A DNA stretch of 46,895 bases from an uncultured Lachnospiraceae bacterium (GTDB lineage: Bacteria > Bacillota > Clostridia > Lachnospirales > Lachnospiraceae): assembly GCA_947588845.1 (NCBI GenBank), contig CANQAR010000016.1, forward strand, positions 1-46,895. Direction: 5' to 3'. Both the position numbers and the translations under genes were made by a program. This document shows, in pieces, positions 17,072 to 25,679 of this stretch (the first letter of the stretch is position 1; the number at the start of each line of letters is the position of its first letter). The notes beneath the pieces were generated by a model. That model made no database searches and was not told the origin of the DNA. It was given only the letters and a program-made list of their open reading frames with translations.

Positions 17072-17102
17072 CAGATAAACTTTATCATTTCAGACTTTCT
17101 TT

Positions 17103-17130
17103 AGTCTACCAAATTATACAGGTTTGTCAA
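17103..17130 (-). promoter_or_regulatory. Promoter of the cysS operon
   Basis: On the minus strand, TTGACA (17125-17130) and TAGACT (17103-17108) are 16 bases apart. The predicted transcript would start near 17096, about 100 bases before the cysS ATG. Confidence 0.55.
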
Positions 17131-17181
17131 TGATAAATGTTATTGTTGATCGTTTCACAGAAATCCGAACCAGGGCAAAGC

Positions 17182-18996
17182 TCAGCCATTCAAAATGGTC
17201 ATAAACTCTTCCCCTGTGATCGTCTCATGTTCGTAAAGGTATCCTGCCAGTTCATCCAGCTTTTCACGGTTTTCCATCAGGATCCGTGCGGCTTTCTCAT
17301 GCTGCTTCCTTACCAGCTCCACGACCTGTCGGTCAATCTGCGCCTGTGTCTCCGCCGCGCAGGCCAGGGAGGTGTCTCCGCCCAGATACTGCCCGGTCAC
17401 AGTTTCCATCGCCACCATGTCGAAATCTTTGCTCATGCCGTATCGCGTGATCATGGCGCGGGCCAGTTTCGTCGCCTGTTCGATATCGTTGGACGCGCCT
17501 GTCGTCGGAGAACTGAACACGATTTCCTCCGCCGCTCTTCCTCCTGTGAAAGTGGCGATCCTGTTTTCGATTTCTTCCTTGCTCATTAAATAGTGATTGC
17601 CTTCCTCCACCTGCATGGTATATCCCAGAGCGCCGGAAGTCCGGGGAATAATGGTAATCTTCTGCACCGGAGCGGAATTCGTCTGTTTCGCCGCAACCAG
17701 AGCGTGACCAATCTCGTGATAGGAAACAATCCTCTTTTCCTTGTCCGTCAAAATGGCGTTCTTTTTCTGATAGCCGGCAATGACGACTTCAATGCTTTCC
17801 TCCAGATCAGCCTGCGTCGCAAATTTCCTGCCTGCCCGGACAGCACGCAGCGCTGCCTCATTCACAATGTTGGCAAGTTCCGCGCCGGAAGCGCCCGATG
17901 CCATCCGCGCGACCTTCTGAAAATCCACATTGTCAGCAATCTTGACCTTCCGGGCATGTACTTTCAGGATCGCTTCGCGGCCCTTCAGATCCGGCAGCTC
18001 CACAGGAACGCGGCGATCAAAACGTCCCGGTCTGGTCAGAGCCGGATCCAGCGACTCCGGACGGTTCGTCGCCGCCAGAATAATGACGCCGTTGTTCCCC
18101 TCAAAGCCGTCCATCTCGGTAAGCAGCTGATTGAGCGTCTGCTCCCGTTCATCATTGCCGCCCATGTTTCCAGTATTTCGCTTCTGCCCGATCGCGTCGA
18201 TCTCATCCACAAAGACGATACAGGGAGCCTTTTCTTTTGCCTGTTTAAACAGATCGCGAACCTTGGACGCACCCATGCCCACAAACATCTCCACAAACTC
18301 AGAACCGGACATGGAGAAAAACGGAACGTTCGCCTCGCCTGCCACTGCCTTTGCCAGCATGGTTTTTCCGGTACCTGGAGGGCCTACAAGAAGGATTCCT
18401 TTCGGCATGGAAGCGCCGATCTCCTTGTATTTCCCTGGATTGTGCAGATAGTCAACAATCTCCTGCAGATTCTCTTTCGCCTCGTCAACACCCTCCACAT
18501 CAGAAAAACGGATGCCGTCGGAAGATTTCACGTATACCTTGGCATTGCTCTTTCCCATGTTGAACATCATGGAATTGGGGCCTCCCATCTTATCCATCAT
18601 CTTTTTCGACAGAAACTGGCCGAGCAAAACGAAAACTGCGATGGGCAGCACCCACGACAAAAGAATGCTGAGCACCGGCGACATCTGTTCAATGATCTCA
18701 CCGGAAAACTTCGCCCCCGAAGCGTGCAGACGATTTACCAGATCCGGGTCGGAAATGGGACCCGTTTTATAGATACTGGTTTCCTCTTTATCAGTAAACA
18801 AAATCTGATTGCTCTGGATTTCTACACGTCCGATGTTTTTCTCCTCTGTCATGGTCATGAATGTGCCGTAATCCACTTCCTGGATCTGCCTCTCGGCAAA
18901 CCATGGCATGACGATAAAGTTAAAAAGCATCAGGATCAGCATAACAACGCCGTAATAATACAACAGCGGTTTTTTGGGACGTTTTACTTCATTCAT
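17182..18996 (-). CDS. ftsH: ATP-dependent zinc metalloprotease FtsH
   Basis: A 604-residue membrane AAA+ protease that extracts and degrades membrane and regulatory proteins. An N-terminal membrane helix (residues about 11-32) is followed by an external domain and a second helix (about 106-128). The AAA module has GPPGTGKT (205-212), Walker [11 protein letters not shown] (261-270), and arginine fingers in [14 protein letters not shown] (427-431) is the zinc site. It lacks the long acidic tail of some FtsH proteins and ends soon after the protease domain. I chose the ATG at 18996 because GGAGA lies upstream; the frame extends 24 codons farther over the promoter. A near-consensus promoter lies at 19040-19068. 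Confidence 0.95.
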   Translation of the reverse strand: MNEVKRPKKPLLYYYGVVMLILMLFNFIVMPWFAERQIQEVDYGTFMTMTEEKNIGRVEIQSNQILFTDKEETSIYKTGPISDPDLVNRLHASGAKFSGEIIEQMSPVLSILLSWVLPIAVFVLLGQFLSKKMMDKMGGPNSMMFNMGKSNAKVYVKSSDGIRFSDVEGVDEAKENLQEIVDYLHNPGKYKEIGASMPKGILLVGPPGTGKTMLAKAVAGEANVPFFSMSGSEFVEMFVGMGASKVRDLFKQAKEKAPCIVFVDEIDAIGQKRNTGNMGGNDEREQTLNQLLTEMDGFEGNNGVIILAATNRPESLDPALTRPGRFDRRVPVELPDLKGREAILKVHARKVKIADNVDFQKVARMASGASGAELANIVNEAALRAVRAGRKFATQADLEESIEVVIAGYQKKNAILTDKEKRIVSYHEIGHALVAAKQTNSAPVQKITIIPRTSGALGYTMQVEEGNHYLMSKEEIENRIATFTGGRAAEEIVFSSPTTGASNDIEQATKLARAMITRYGMSKDFDMVAMETVTGQYLGGDTSLACAAETQAQIDRQVVELVRKQHEKAARILMENREKLDELAGYLYEHETITGEEFMTILNG

Positions 18997-19039
18997 GGTA
19001 CTTCTCCTTTCCTCTGGTTCCTTCAGGAATCCTGTCCCC

Positions 19040-19068
19040 ATGATACCACGGAAGGCAGTGTATGTCAA
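19040..19068 (-). promoter_or_regulatory. Promoter of ftsH
   Basis: On the minus strand, TTGACA (19063-19068) is followed after 17 bases by TATCAT (19040-19045), a strong sigma-A type match about 45 bases before the ftsH ATG. No CIRCE or CtsR box was noticed. Confidence 0.7.
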
Positions 19069-19226
19069 AAATCCTTAACCATCAGCACAACTATGAACTC
19101 AAAATTATAATAATTATGCTGCACTGCAACTGCCAGCCGCTTTGCGGATTCCCACTCTTCAATTGTTTTTCTCAGAGGAAAATAAACCCCATCCGGGGTT
19201 AGAAAGCCTCCGCCTTTATTTGCAGA

Positions 19227-20936
19227 CTATGAGAGCATCTCAGCTTTTCTCTCCATTATCACCCGACACCGTTTTTTATAACACGCGATTCCGTACTTCA
19301 GGATCTTCTCCACCCCGTCGTCCTCCAGATCGTCCTCATACCTGGTATGCTCAATCTGCTTCAACGCCTCTTCACACGCCGACTCCAGATCTCCGTCATG
19401 TGCGTACTTCACCTCGATAATGATTCCCATATCTCCCGTATCCGGCTCCGCAAGGATATCCGCGTACCCTTCTCCCATCTCACGATTGGATGTGACTCCC
19501 CACCGGCTCTTCACTCCCAGGATCCCAAGCAGCACGCCATGATAGAAGTTCTCCTTCATCTCTTTCCTTACGGCTGTGTCGCGGATGCTGATCGTCCTTC
19601 TCAGATACCCGGTAAAAATTTTCTCCACAGTCTCTGCCTCTCCGTTTTTTAACGCTTCGCAGAACCGGTTCAGCGTTTCCCCGTCCTCCCGCACATTCTC
19701 CTTGAAATATTCCATGATCTGCGTCACAAAGATATCGCGCACCGCCAGGTTGGGAATTGCCAGCTTCATCTGCCTTCCTTCCGCCTTTCCCCGCTGCGTC
19801 AGATAACCAGTCGTAAAGAGCAGGCTCCAGATGTTGTCAACCGTCTGGTAGATCTCCGGGTAGGTCAGTTCCTGCCGGATCTCCTTTGTGACGGGCTCTC
19901 CTGCCACCAGGCGCTCAATCTTCCGTTTAAGCGTCGCCGCGTTTCCCGTTTCCTGAATAAACCGCTTCACCGCATCGTTGCTGCTCGTGTTGATCCAGTA
20001 ATTCTCCGGCTGTGCATCTCTGTCACCCAGTAAAGAATCGCAATAGTTCAGAACATCCCACGGGCAGTAGACATCCACATTTCCAAAGTGATAGCCATCA
20101 TACCACTCTCTGGCCGCATGGTAGCTGTCCGGATAGCCATAATACTCCAGAAGTTCCTTTACCTCCGCATCCGTAAAACCGAAATACTCGTCAAAATGTA
20201 CATCCGTAATGGAACGGACCTTCAGGTTGTTCAGCCCGGTAAAGATACTCTCCTTTGAGATCCGCAGGCACCCGGTCAGCACCGCGAATTTCAGGCTGCT
20301 GTTCGTCTTTAAGGCCTGCCCCAGCAGGCTGCGGATCAGGGAGATCATCTGGTCGTAATAGCCGTTCGCGTGGGCTTTTGCCAGAGGAACATCGTATTCA
20401 TCAATCAGCAGGATCGCTTTTGTACCATAATGCTTTTCCAGAAGTTCCGACAGCCTTTTCAGACCGTTACCAAAGACTCCTTCACTCATATTATCGTCCA
20501 GAAGTTTTCGGTAGTCTGCTTTGTCCTGTTCACTCAAAGCATCACTATTCAGAAGATACTGCATCTTTCCCGCCGCGCTTTTCAGTGTCATCGCCGCCAT
20601 CTGAAACGCTATTTCATAAGTCCGCGCGTCTATCCCCTTCAGGGAAATAAAGATGACCGGATATTTTCCCATATATTCCTCGCAGAGCGCCTTCTCTTCT
20701 GCGATTTCCAGCCCGTCAAAAATGCTCTTGTCCCCATCCAGAGAGAAAAAATACTCCAGCATGCTCATGTTCAGCGTCTTCCCAAACCGACGCGGGCGCG
20801 TAAACAGGTTCACTTTCCCCCAGTTGTTCAGGAGATCCCGGATCAGTCCGGTTTTATCCACGTAATAAAAATTTTCCAAACGAAGTTCTTCAAAATCTTC
20901 AATCCCAATCGGGAGTTTCTTTTTGGGTATTTCCAT
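19227..20936 (-). CDS. DUF1703 AAA-ATPase-like / PD-(D/E)XK protein, copy 1
   Basis: A 569-residue protein of the family abundant in gut anaerobes. The N-terminus has LPIGIEDFEELRLENFYYVD, and the P-loop-like NLFTRPRRFGKTLNMSM (residues about 44-60). ILLIDEYDVPLA is a Walker B. The middle has TGCLRISKESIFTGLNNLKV. The C-terminal nuclease-like domain has GYADILAEP followed by GIIIEVKYA, an intact D...E-x-K pattern. It shares about half of its residues with the protein at 33010-34704. The family is thought to act in DNA or mobile-element conflict, but no activity is established. It is a single gene; the start has AAGGGG nine bases upstream. Confidence 0.88.
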   Translation of the reverse strand: MEIPKKKLPIGIEDFEELRLENFYYVDKTGLIRDLLNNWGKVNLFTRPRRFGKTLNMSMLEYFFSLDGDKSIFDGLEIAEEKALCEEYMGKYPVIFISLKGIDARTYEIAFQMAAMTLKSAAGKMQYLLNSDALSEQDKADYRKLLDDNMSEGVFGNGLKRLSELLEKHYGTKAILLIDEYDVPLAKAHANGYYDQMISLIRSLLGQALKTNSSLKFAVLTGCLRISKESIFTGLNNLKVRSITDVHFDEYFGFTDAEVKELLEYYGYPDSYHAAREWYDGYHFGNVDVYCPWDVLNYCDSLLGDRDAQPENYWINTSSNDAVKRFIQETGNAATLKRKIERLVAGEPVTKEIRQELTYPEIYQTVDNIWSLLFTTGYLTQRGKAEGRQMKLAIPNLAVRDIFVTQIMEYFKENVREDGETLNRFCEALKNGEAETVEKIFTGYLRRTISIRDTAVRKEMKENFYHGVLLGILGVKSRWGVTSNREMGEGYADILAEPDTGDMGIIIEVKYAHDGDLESACEEALKQIEHTRYEDDLEDDGVEKILKYGIACYKKRCRVIMERKAEMLS

Positions 20937-21069
20937 TTTGCCACGCCCCTTTCCGTACTCAGGTTTTCCTCTCTGAAAATACTATATCCTGTTTTTTCTT
21001 CTGAAGCAAATATTTTTACAGGCTCTTTGGACAAAAAACAAACCCGCAAACAGGCTCTCTTAATCGCAT

Positions 21070-21108
21070 AAATAAGAACAGGGCAGAAAGTACAAACCAC
21101 TTTTCTGC
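21070..21108 (-). terminator. Terminator-like hairpin after the radical SAM gene
   Basis: GGGCAGAAAAGT and ACTTTCTGCCC pair with one bulge across a seven-base loop, followed on the minus strand by TGTTCTTATTT. It lies 35 bases past the stop of the radical SAM gene. The T-tail is interrupted, so termination strength is uncertain. Confidence 0.5.
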
Positions 21109-21141
21109 CCTCAAATCTAATTACACCTGGTTTCTTCCTTG

Positions 21142-22215
21142 CTAAGACAGGATCTTTTTAGCCGGTCTTTCACATAATACAATCTCCGGTCTGATCGGGC
21201 ATCCCCCCATACAGATATTTCGTTCCCCGCACGCAGGACAGGATTTTCTGAAATAATTCCTGAAATCCTCAAACTGCGCACTGTCCCAGGCTTCCTGTAC
21301 AGTATGATTCCTCAGATCCACTGCCCAGCGCTCTTCCTGATTGTCAAAACTGCAGGGCATCATTTTCATATCAGGCGTAATATACGCGGACCATCTGGCC
21401 CCCTCGCAGGTGTCAAGACTATCCGGATCTATATCATCCAAATGGCTGATGAGCGCCGGAACCATACAGGAATCAAAACCGATTTTACAGCACAGTCCGT
21501 CCGTGCCTATATATCGTATAAACTCATGAAACTCATTATTATCAGCAGAGATCATTTTTTCACGCGATCCCAGTCCCACTGGTTTGTGAAGCAGGAAAAT
21601 GACTGCGTTTATCCCGGCAGGAAATCCTTTATTTCTAAGTCTGTCCAAGGCTTCCCTGATACTGTCCCTGCTGAGTACATAGTGGATATTGGTTTTTACG
21701 CCAGCCTTAAGCAGCATATCCACGGCCCGGAGCGTATAATCACTCCGATACCAGCTGACTGCCACAGCGCCGCAGTATTTCCCGCAGATCTCTGCTTTCT
21801 CTGAATTCATTCCAAAACCGGATGTGGTAAAATTCGGAACGATATGATTTTCTCTGCAGATTCTGAGAAGCTCTTCAAAATGTTCATGCTGATCCGGATC
21901 GCCGCATCCTCCCAGCGCAAACTGCCAGGTTCGATCCCTGCACTGTTCCGCAAGATCGTTAAAATCCTCCAGACTCATATTGGCTTTGGCAGAATGTAAT
22001 CCGTCCTGATAACACTCCACACCGCTTTTCATGCACAAACCGGTCCGGCCATGAATACAATGTCCCATAACGCCCACATCTAAAAGTTCCGGAAAGGAAG
22101 CCATAAACGGATCTTCTCCTGTGTCTTTTCCATTTTCAATAATGCCGCTCCGAAAATAGCTTCCGGTATTCTCGTCAAAACATGAGATAAACTGTGATTC
22201 TTTTCTGATCCTCAT
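21142..22215 (-). CDS. Radical SAM/SPASM enzyme with unusual cysteine spacing
   Basis: A 357-residue protein. The segment GHCIHGRTGLCMKSGVECYQ places three cysteines as C53-x7-C61-x6-C68, not the usual C-x3-C-x2-C, where the AdoMet cluster should bind. FALGGCGDPDQHEHF matches the Gly-rich AdoMet strand, and VPNFTTSGFGM, VAVSWYRSDYT and TNIHYVLSRDS follow a TIM-barrel pattern. The C-terminus is SPASM-like: CEGARWSAYITPDMKMMPCS, then CPACGERNICMGGCPIRPEI with four or more cysteines for auxiliary iron-sulfur clusters. Such enzymes often modify peptides or proteins. It is 36 bases downstream of the NSSSSS-motif gene and likely shares its transcript, making that protein the first candidate partner or substrate. 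The start has AGAGG five bases upstream. Confidence 0.82.
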   Translation of the reverse strand: MRIRKESQFISCFDENTGSYFRSGIIENGKDTGEDPFMASFPELLDVGVMGHCIHGRTGLCMKSGVECYQDGLHSAKANMSLEDFNDLAEQCRDRTWQFALGGCGDPDQHEHFEELLRICRENHIVPNFTTSGFGMNSEKAEICGKYCGAVAVSWYRSDYTLRAVDMLLKAGVKTNIHYVLSRDSIREALDRLRNKGFPAGINAVIFLLHKPVGLGSREKMISADNNEFHEFIRYIGTDGLCCKIGFDSCMVPALISHLDDIDPDSLDTCEGARWSAYITPDMKMMPCSFDNQEERWAVDLRNHTVQEAWDSAQFEDFRNYFRKSCPACGERNICMGGCPIRPEIVLCERPAKKILS

Positions 22216-22251
22216 AAGTACCTCTGATGTATCTGCCTTTGACAGCGCAGA

Positions 22252-22632
22252 TTAATAGGACAGATCCCCATCAATCGTGATAAAATCCCCATCGCTGTTC
22301 TTTTCCATAATTCTCCAGACGGACTCAAATATTTCTGCATAGTATTCACCAGCACATTCAAAATCTACATCTCCACTGTAGATTGATTTCCCCGCTGCCA
22401 GAGCATCTCTCACTTCTTTCTGTCTGTCCTCATCCTCAAATTCCCAGTCTTCCTCAAACAATTTCTGAATCTCTTCTTCGCTGCTTTCAGGGGAAAGAAC
22501 TTCTTCGCCAAGGAATTTTCCTTCAATAAATTCGAGCAGTGCTTTTTTCTGCCTGTCGCTAAGCCTGGATTTACGGGCCAGAACAAAGCTGCTGCTGCTT
22601 GAATTTGTCACAAAATCAATCCTGATCTTCAT
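22252..22632 (-). CDS. Protein with N-terminal DFVTNSSSSSF motif
   Basis: A 126-residue acidic protein starting MKIRIDFVTNSSSSSFV. This exact type of N-terminus (basic residue, D/G-F-V-x-N, five serines, F) recurs at the start of otherwise different proteins in Firmicutes and phages, from memory, and its role is not known to me. The rest is Glu/Asp-rich and helical (SDRQKKALLEFIEGKFLG, EEEIQKLFEEDWEFEDED), ending GDFITIDGDLSY. I chose the ATG at 22632 since GGAGG lies eight bases upstream; an earlier ATG at 22665 lacks one. It has its own promoter (22689-22717) and lies directly before a radical SAM/SPASM gene. The motif may be a recognition or modification site. Confidence 0.75.
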   Translation of the reverse strand: MKIRIDFVTNSSSSSFVLARKSRLSDRQKKALLEFIEGKFLGEEVLSPESSEEEIQKLFEEDWEFEDEDRQKEVRDALAAGKSIYSGDVDFECAGEYYAEIFESVWRIMEKNSDGDFITIDGDLSY

Positions 22633-22688
22633 ACGATAAACCTCCATTGTTTTAATCAAAAACAAAAAATACTTTATTTACCGTATAA

Positions 22689-22717
22689 ATTATAAAACGG
22701 ATCACCTGTTTTGTCAT
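22689..22717 (-). promoter_or_regulatory. Promoter of the NSSSSS-radical SAM pair
   Basis: On the minus strand, ATGACA (22712-22717) and a perfect TATAAT (22689-22694) are 17 bases apart. This separates the pair from the XRE gene upstream. Confidence 0.6.
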
Positions 22718-22760
22718 TGACGCTGTAGTTAAAGAAATATGACCAGACATCTCTATCTGA

Positions 22761-23159
22761 TCATATCCTTCTTCCCGACAATTCCGCGTAATATTTCTTC
22801 AGATATTCCCTCCGCCTCTTTCCTGCTTTCATGCATATAATTTCAGCGCCGCATCCTTTTCCATATAAAATATACCCTGCATCTTCCACAGAAACGTCAG
22901 AAAGATGCTTCTTCCTTTTTCCTCGTCCTGTAATATCGCCCGGCCCGGCATCATATAACTCCATGAGAGCCAGCAGATTATCAGCCTGCGGATAATTCTT
23001 TCCTTCCTCCCATTTGTAAATCGCCTGTACAGAGCCTATCCGAAGATAATTTTTTACTTCCTCCACACTAAACTTTTTTTCTTCCCGGCACTTTCTCAGA
23101 TTACTGCCGATCACTTTCATATCATATTCTGGTCTGTATCTCAATTTCCTCTCCTCCAC
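22761..23159 (-). CDS. XRE-family transcriptional regulator
   Basis: A 132-residue protein. Residues about 14-70 form a helix-turn-helix of the XRE type: IGSNLRKCREEKKFSVEEV, then GSVQAIYKWEEGKNYPQADN, where the second helix and the W-E-x-G-x-x-Y-P turn are typical. The C-terminal part (VEDAGYILYGKGCGAEIICM) has two cysteines and is not recognised. It is on the same strand as, and 128 bases upstream of, the NSSSSS-motif gene, whose promoter lies in that gap, so it is the natural candidate regulator. A missing strong ribosome site leaves the exact start unsure. Its DNA target is unknown. Confidence 0.82.
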   Translation of the reverse strand: MEERKLRYRPEYDMKVIGSNLRKCREEKKFSVEEVKNYLRIGSVQAIYKWEEGKNYPQADNLLALMELYDAGPGDITGRGKRKKHLSDVSVEDAGYILYGKGCGAEIICMKAGKRRREYLKKYYAELSGRRI

Positions 23160-23215
23160 AAAGCTTTTCAGAAAAATATCTTGAGTTCCGCAGGTATGTG
23201 GACTTTAACGATGAA

Positions 23216-24263
23216 TCACTGTGATTTCAGATAACGCTTCAGCAGAAACGCGCAATAATACGGAAACGTATAGATCTTATTTCCATACCCAATATTTCCT
23301 CCGGTAAATTTTATTCCATACTGGATATCCGGATACTTTTCGCTCTCGATCAATATCCTCAGAGACTTCGCCCTGCCGTCCACGGCCTTAACCTCAACCG
23401 GAATCAGTTCAGAAGCCGTCCTGACGAAGAAATCTTCTTCCAGAGTTGAGTTATCTTTTTTGTAATAGTAAAGCTGATATCCGCTTTTTACCAGAGCCTC
23501 CCCTGCAATATTTTCATACAAGGCTCCCTTATAAACACCGAGGTTTCTGTTTACGCGCAGATCATCCTGCGCTTCCTCGTCCAGCATGGCCGTCAGAAGT
23601 CCGGAATCCGCAAAATAAATCTTGTATTTCGATTCATCATAATTTCCTTTAAGCGGCAGCTCCGGATAATGCAGACAATAGCAGAGATTCACAATTCCCG
23701 TATCAGCAAGCCACTCAATGCAGCCCCGGTAATCTTTGAAGCGCGCTCCGGAAGCCACTTTGGAAATCTGAAACTTTTTATTATCTTTCGCAAGCTGTAC
23801 CGGAATGTGATTAAATACATTTAAAATCCTCGCCTGGTCGACACCTTCTGCATATTTTCTGATGTCCTCCTTATAATCAGCGATCAACTGTCTCTGAATC
23901 TCCTGTGATTTTTCAAAAGTGCCCCTTTCGACATACTCCCGAACAACCGCCGGCATACCTCCCAGAATACAAAAATCAAGGAAGGCCGAATGGCATATCT
24001 GCAATTCCACGGCATTAAAAGGAAACAATTGCTTCATATGCTTCATCATATCGTCAATGAAGTCTGCCCCATATCCTTTTGCCCACAAAAATTCTTCAAA
24101 ATCCATGGAAAACATTTCATAATCTGATTTATAACCTACACTGTTGTTCTCTAATTCTTTTGTAGTTGATTCCCAGCATGGAGCCACTGCAGATAACGTC
24201 GAACCTCCCGTCCATCTTAAAAAACTTCAATGCAGTTGAAATATCCGGACCGACGCAGATAAA
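23216..24263 (-). pseudogene. Broken DUF4143 ATP-binding protein
   Basis: The longest frame covers the C-terminal two thirds of an AAA_14/DUF4143 ATPase: VGYKSDYEMFSMDFEEFLWA, LGGMPAVVREYVERGTF, then the nuclease-like DUF4143 end (GALYENIAGEALVKSGYQLY, ELIPVEVKAVDG). A second frame encodes the preceding residues, ISTALKFFKMDGRF and VICSGSMLGINYK. The two join if one A is dropped from the AAAA at 24158-24161, so a one-base insertion breaks the gene. Farther upstream there is a stop at 24264 and no Walker A, so the ATPase N-terminus is deleted. Intact relatives are often linked to mobile DNA or toxin-antitoxin-like roles; this copy is almost certainly inactive. Confidence 0.83.
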
Positions 24264-24430
24264 TCATAAAAATCCTCTCTTGTATTTATTTTCTAATCTT
24301 TATTATACTCTCGTGAAAATGAAATACAACAAAAAATTAGGGAATTTTTTGCCTGTATACAACAAAGTCATAGGGAATTTTATCTGCCTGGAAACAAAAA
24401 TATGAGGGAAAATCAGTTCACATCCTATAA

Positions 24431-24520
24431 TCGAGCAGGAGGCGGTTTTTTCCTCCTGCTCGTCCGCGCAACCCGGTGCTGCGTCAGCAGCTGATTTCCC
24501 TGCCCTGGCCTGCGCAAAAT
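24431..24520 (+). repeat. Dispersed palindromic repeat, copy 3
   Basis: CGAGCAGGAGG pairs with CCTCCTGCTCG around GCGGTTTTTT; then CGCGCA...TGCGC encloses the GTGCTGCGTCAGCAGCT core. It is the most regular of the three copies. It can fold into a hairpin followed by a second, multibranch-like arm. Confidence 0.78.
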
Positions 24521-24633
24521 TGAAAGAAGACCGGCCTGTTTAATTCAGACCAGTCTCCCACAAAGTGTAATCAGTTTTTATTCATGGTGTTGTCCTGTCG
24601 GCAGGACAGGATGATTTACTTAACCATTTTTTC

Positions 24634-24675
24634 GTTACAGTAAACTTTCATGCCCGCGCTGCGGGCTCCACCATG
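24634..24675. repeat. 42-base dispersed repeat, copy 2
   Basis: Matches 11807-11848 (GTTACAGTAAACT...ATGCCCGCGCTGC.GGC.CCAC.ATG). Here it is in non-coding DNA, which shows that the match at 11.8 kb is not simply shared coding sequence. Confidence 0.7.
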
Positions 24676-24731
24676 AATATAAGTCCCCGGATTGCTCCGT
24701 GCTTGCATGGATATTTAACGAATGCCGCGAG

Positions 24732-24797
24732 GGTGCTGTGCGCCAGTGACGCACGGTCAGCACCGGTTCTGAGCGCCAGTGGCGCTCGTTTAGAACC
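24732..24797 (-). repeat. Two-stem hairpins with conserved loop, copies 2 and 3
   Basis: Two adjacent hairpins. Read on the minus strand, one has outer stem GGTTCT/AGAACC and inner stem AGCGCC/GGCGCT; the other has GGTGCT/AGCACC and TGCGTC/GGCGCA (one mismatch). Both have an ACT triloop and a five-against-one internal loop. The minus-strand lead-in ACTCCGTTCCGGTCGG (24797-24812) matches the copy at 10721-10736. Confidence 0.72.
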
Positions 24798-24900
24798 GAC
24801 CGGAACGGAGTGCAGACCCGAAGCGGAGCGGAGACCAAATATCCCGCCCCTTGGGGCGCTGCAAGATTGATACCCCGCTGCTTGCGGCGGGGTCTTTGAT

Positions 24901-25677
24901 TTACATCCCGCGCTTCGCGTACACTCTCTTCTCGATCTGACGGAACACCGTCTGATCGATCACAATTCCGGTCAGCACGATCACGATCATGACCAGCATA
25001 ACCTGATTGATATCCGCGAGATTCCTTCCGGTGATCAGCGTCTGCCCAAGTCCCGTGCAGGTGGTCATGACCTCACCGGACATGAGCGCCCTCCACGCAA
25101 ACGACCATCCCTGCTTCAGTCCGGAGACCATCTCCGGCAGGCTGGCCGGCAAAATGACCTTCCTGTAAATCTGCCGTTTGTTCGCTCCCATCGTCCTCGC
25201 CGCCTTCAGGCAGATCGACGGCACATTGCGGATCGCATTGTCCACCGAAATCGCCATACCAAAAGCCGACCCCATCACAACCACGAAGATGATGGCCTGC
25301 TGCGTAAGCCCGAACCACAGGATCGAAAACGGCACCCAGCAAATACTCGGCAGCGTCTGGATTCCCATTACAAGCGGACGCAGGTTCCGGTGCAGATACT
25401 CAAAATGATTCATCAAAAATCCCAGAACCGCTCCGATCACAAGCGCGATCAGATACCCGATAGCTCCGCGCACCAGACTGTACACAATTGCAGCAAGCAA
25501 TGAGCCATCCCCCGCCAGTTTGATGAAACTGATCCACACGCCGGACGGAGACGGCATCGCGTAGGATTTCCAGATAGAGAGCAGATCCACACCCGCAAAA
25601 TAGACCAGCTGCCACGCAATCAGTATTCCGGCAAAAAACAGAATTACTCCCAGTGTTTTTCCTTTATTTTTCTTCAT
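24901..25677 (-). CDS. ABC transporter permease, SsuC/TauC type
   Basis: A 258-residue membrane protein with about six hydrophobic segments (for example GVILFFAGILIAWQLVYFAG, IGYLIALVIGAVLGFLMN, AIIFVVVMGSAFGMAISV). The cytosolic coupling loop AARTMGANKRQIYRKVILPA contains the EAA-type Gly and Pro-Ala that contact the ATPase. This is the permease architecture for sulfonate, taurine, nitrate and pyrimidine-precursor importers. It is two bases downstream of the ATPase gene and forms an operon with the lipoprotein gene upstream. The substrate is most likely an alkanesulfonate or similar anion, by family only. Confidence 0.92.
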   Translation of the reverse strand: MKKNKGKTLGVILFFAGILIAWQLVYFAGVDLLSIWKSYAMPSPSGVWISFIKLAGDGSLLAAIVYSLVRGAIGYLIALVIGAVLGFLMNHFEYLHRNLRPLVMGIQTLPSICWVPFSILWFGLTQQAIIFVVVMGSAFGMAISVDNAIRNVPSICLKAARTMGANKRQIYRKVILPASLPEMVSGLKQGWSFAWRALMSGEVMTTCTGLGQTLITGRNLADINQVMLVMIVIVLTGIVIDQTVFRQIEKRVYAKRGM

Positions 25678-25679
25678 TC

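Larger units (their letters stand above)
24264..24900. other. Repeat-rich intergenic region
   Basis: No gene is supported in these 637 bases. Short frames on both strands at 24635-24870 are products of GC-rich palindromes. The region holds repeat copies at 24431-24520, 24634-24675 and 24732-24797, plus a GC hairpin (ACCCCGC/GGCGGGGT, about 24873-24894) immediately past the stop of the permease gene. Confidence 0.7.

Noticed and set aside
16999-17100. T-box riboswitch before cysS
   Set aside because: The leader has a strong stem but none of the conserved T-box bases and no antiterminator/terminator pair.
17593-19110. 505-codon plus-strand frame opposite ftsH
   Set aside because: ftsH on the minus strand has all AAA and HEIGH motifs. 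The plus frame is His/Arg-rich shadow.
24635-24870. Small frames on both strands before the ABC permease
   Set aside because: They come from overlapping GC-rich palindromes and have no ribosome sites.
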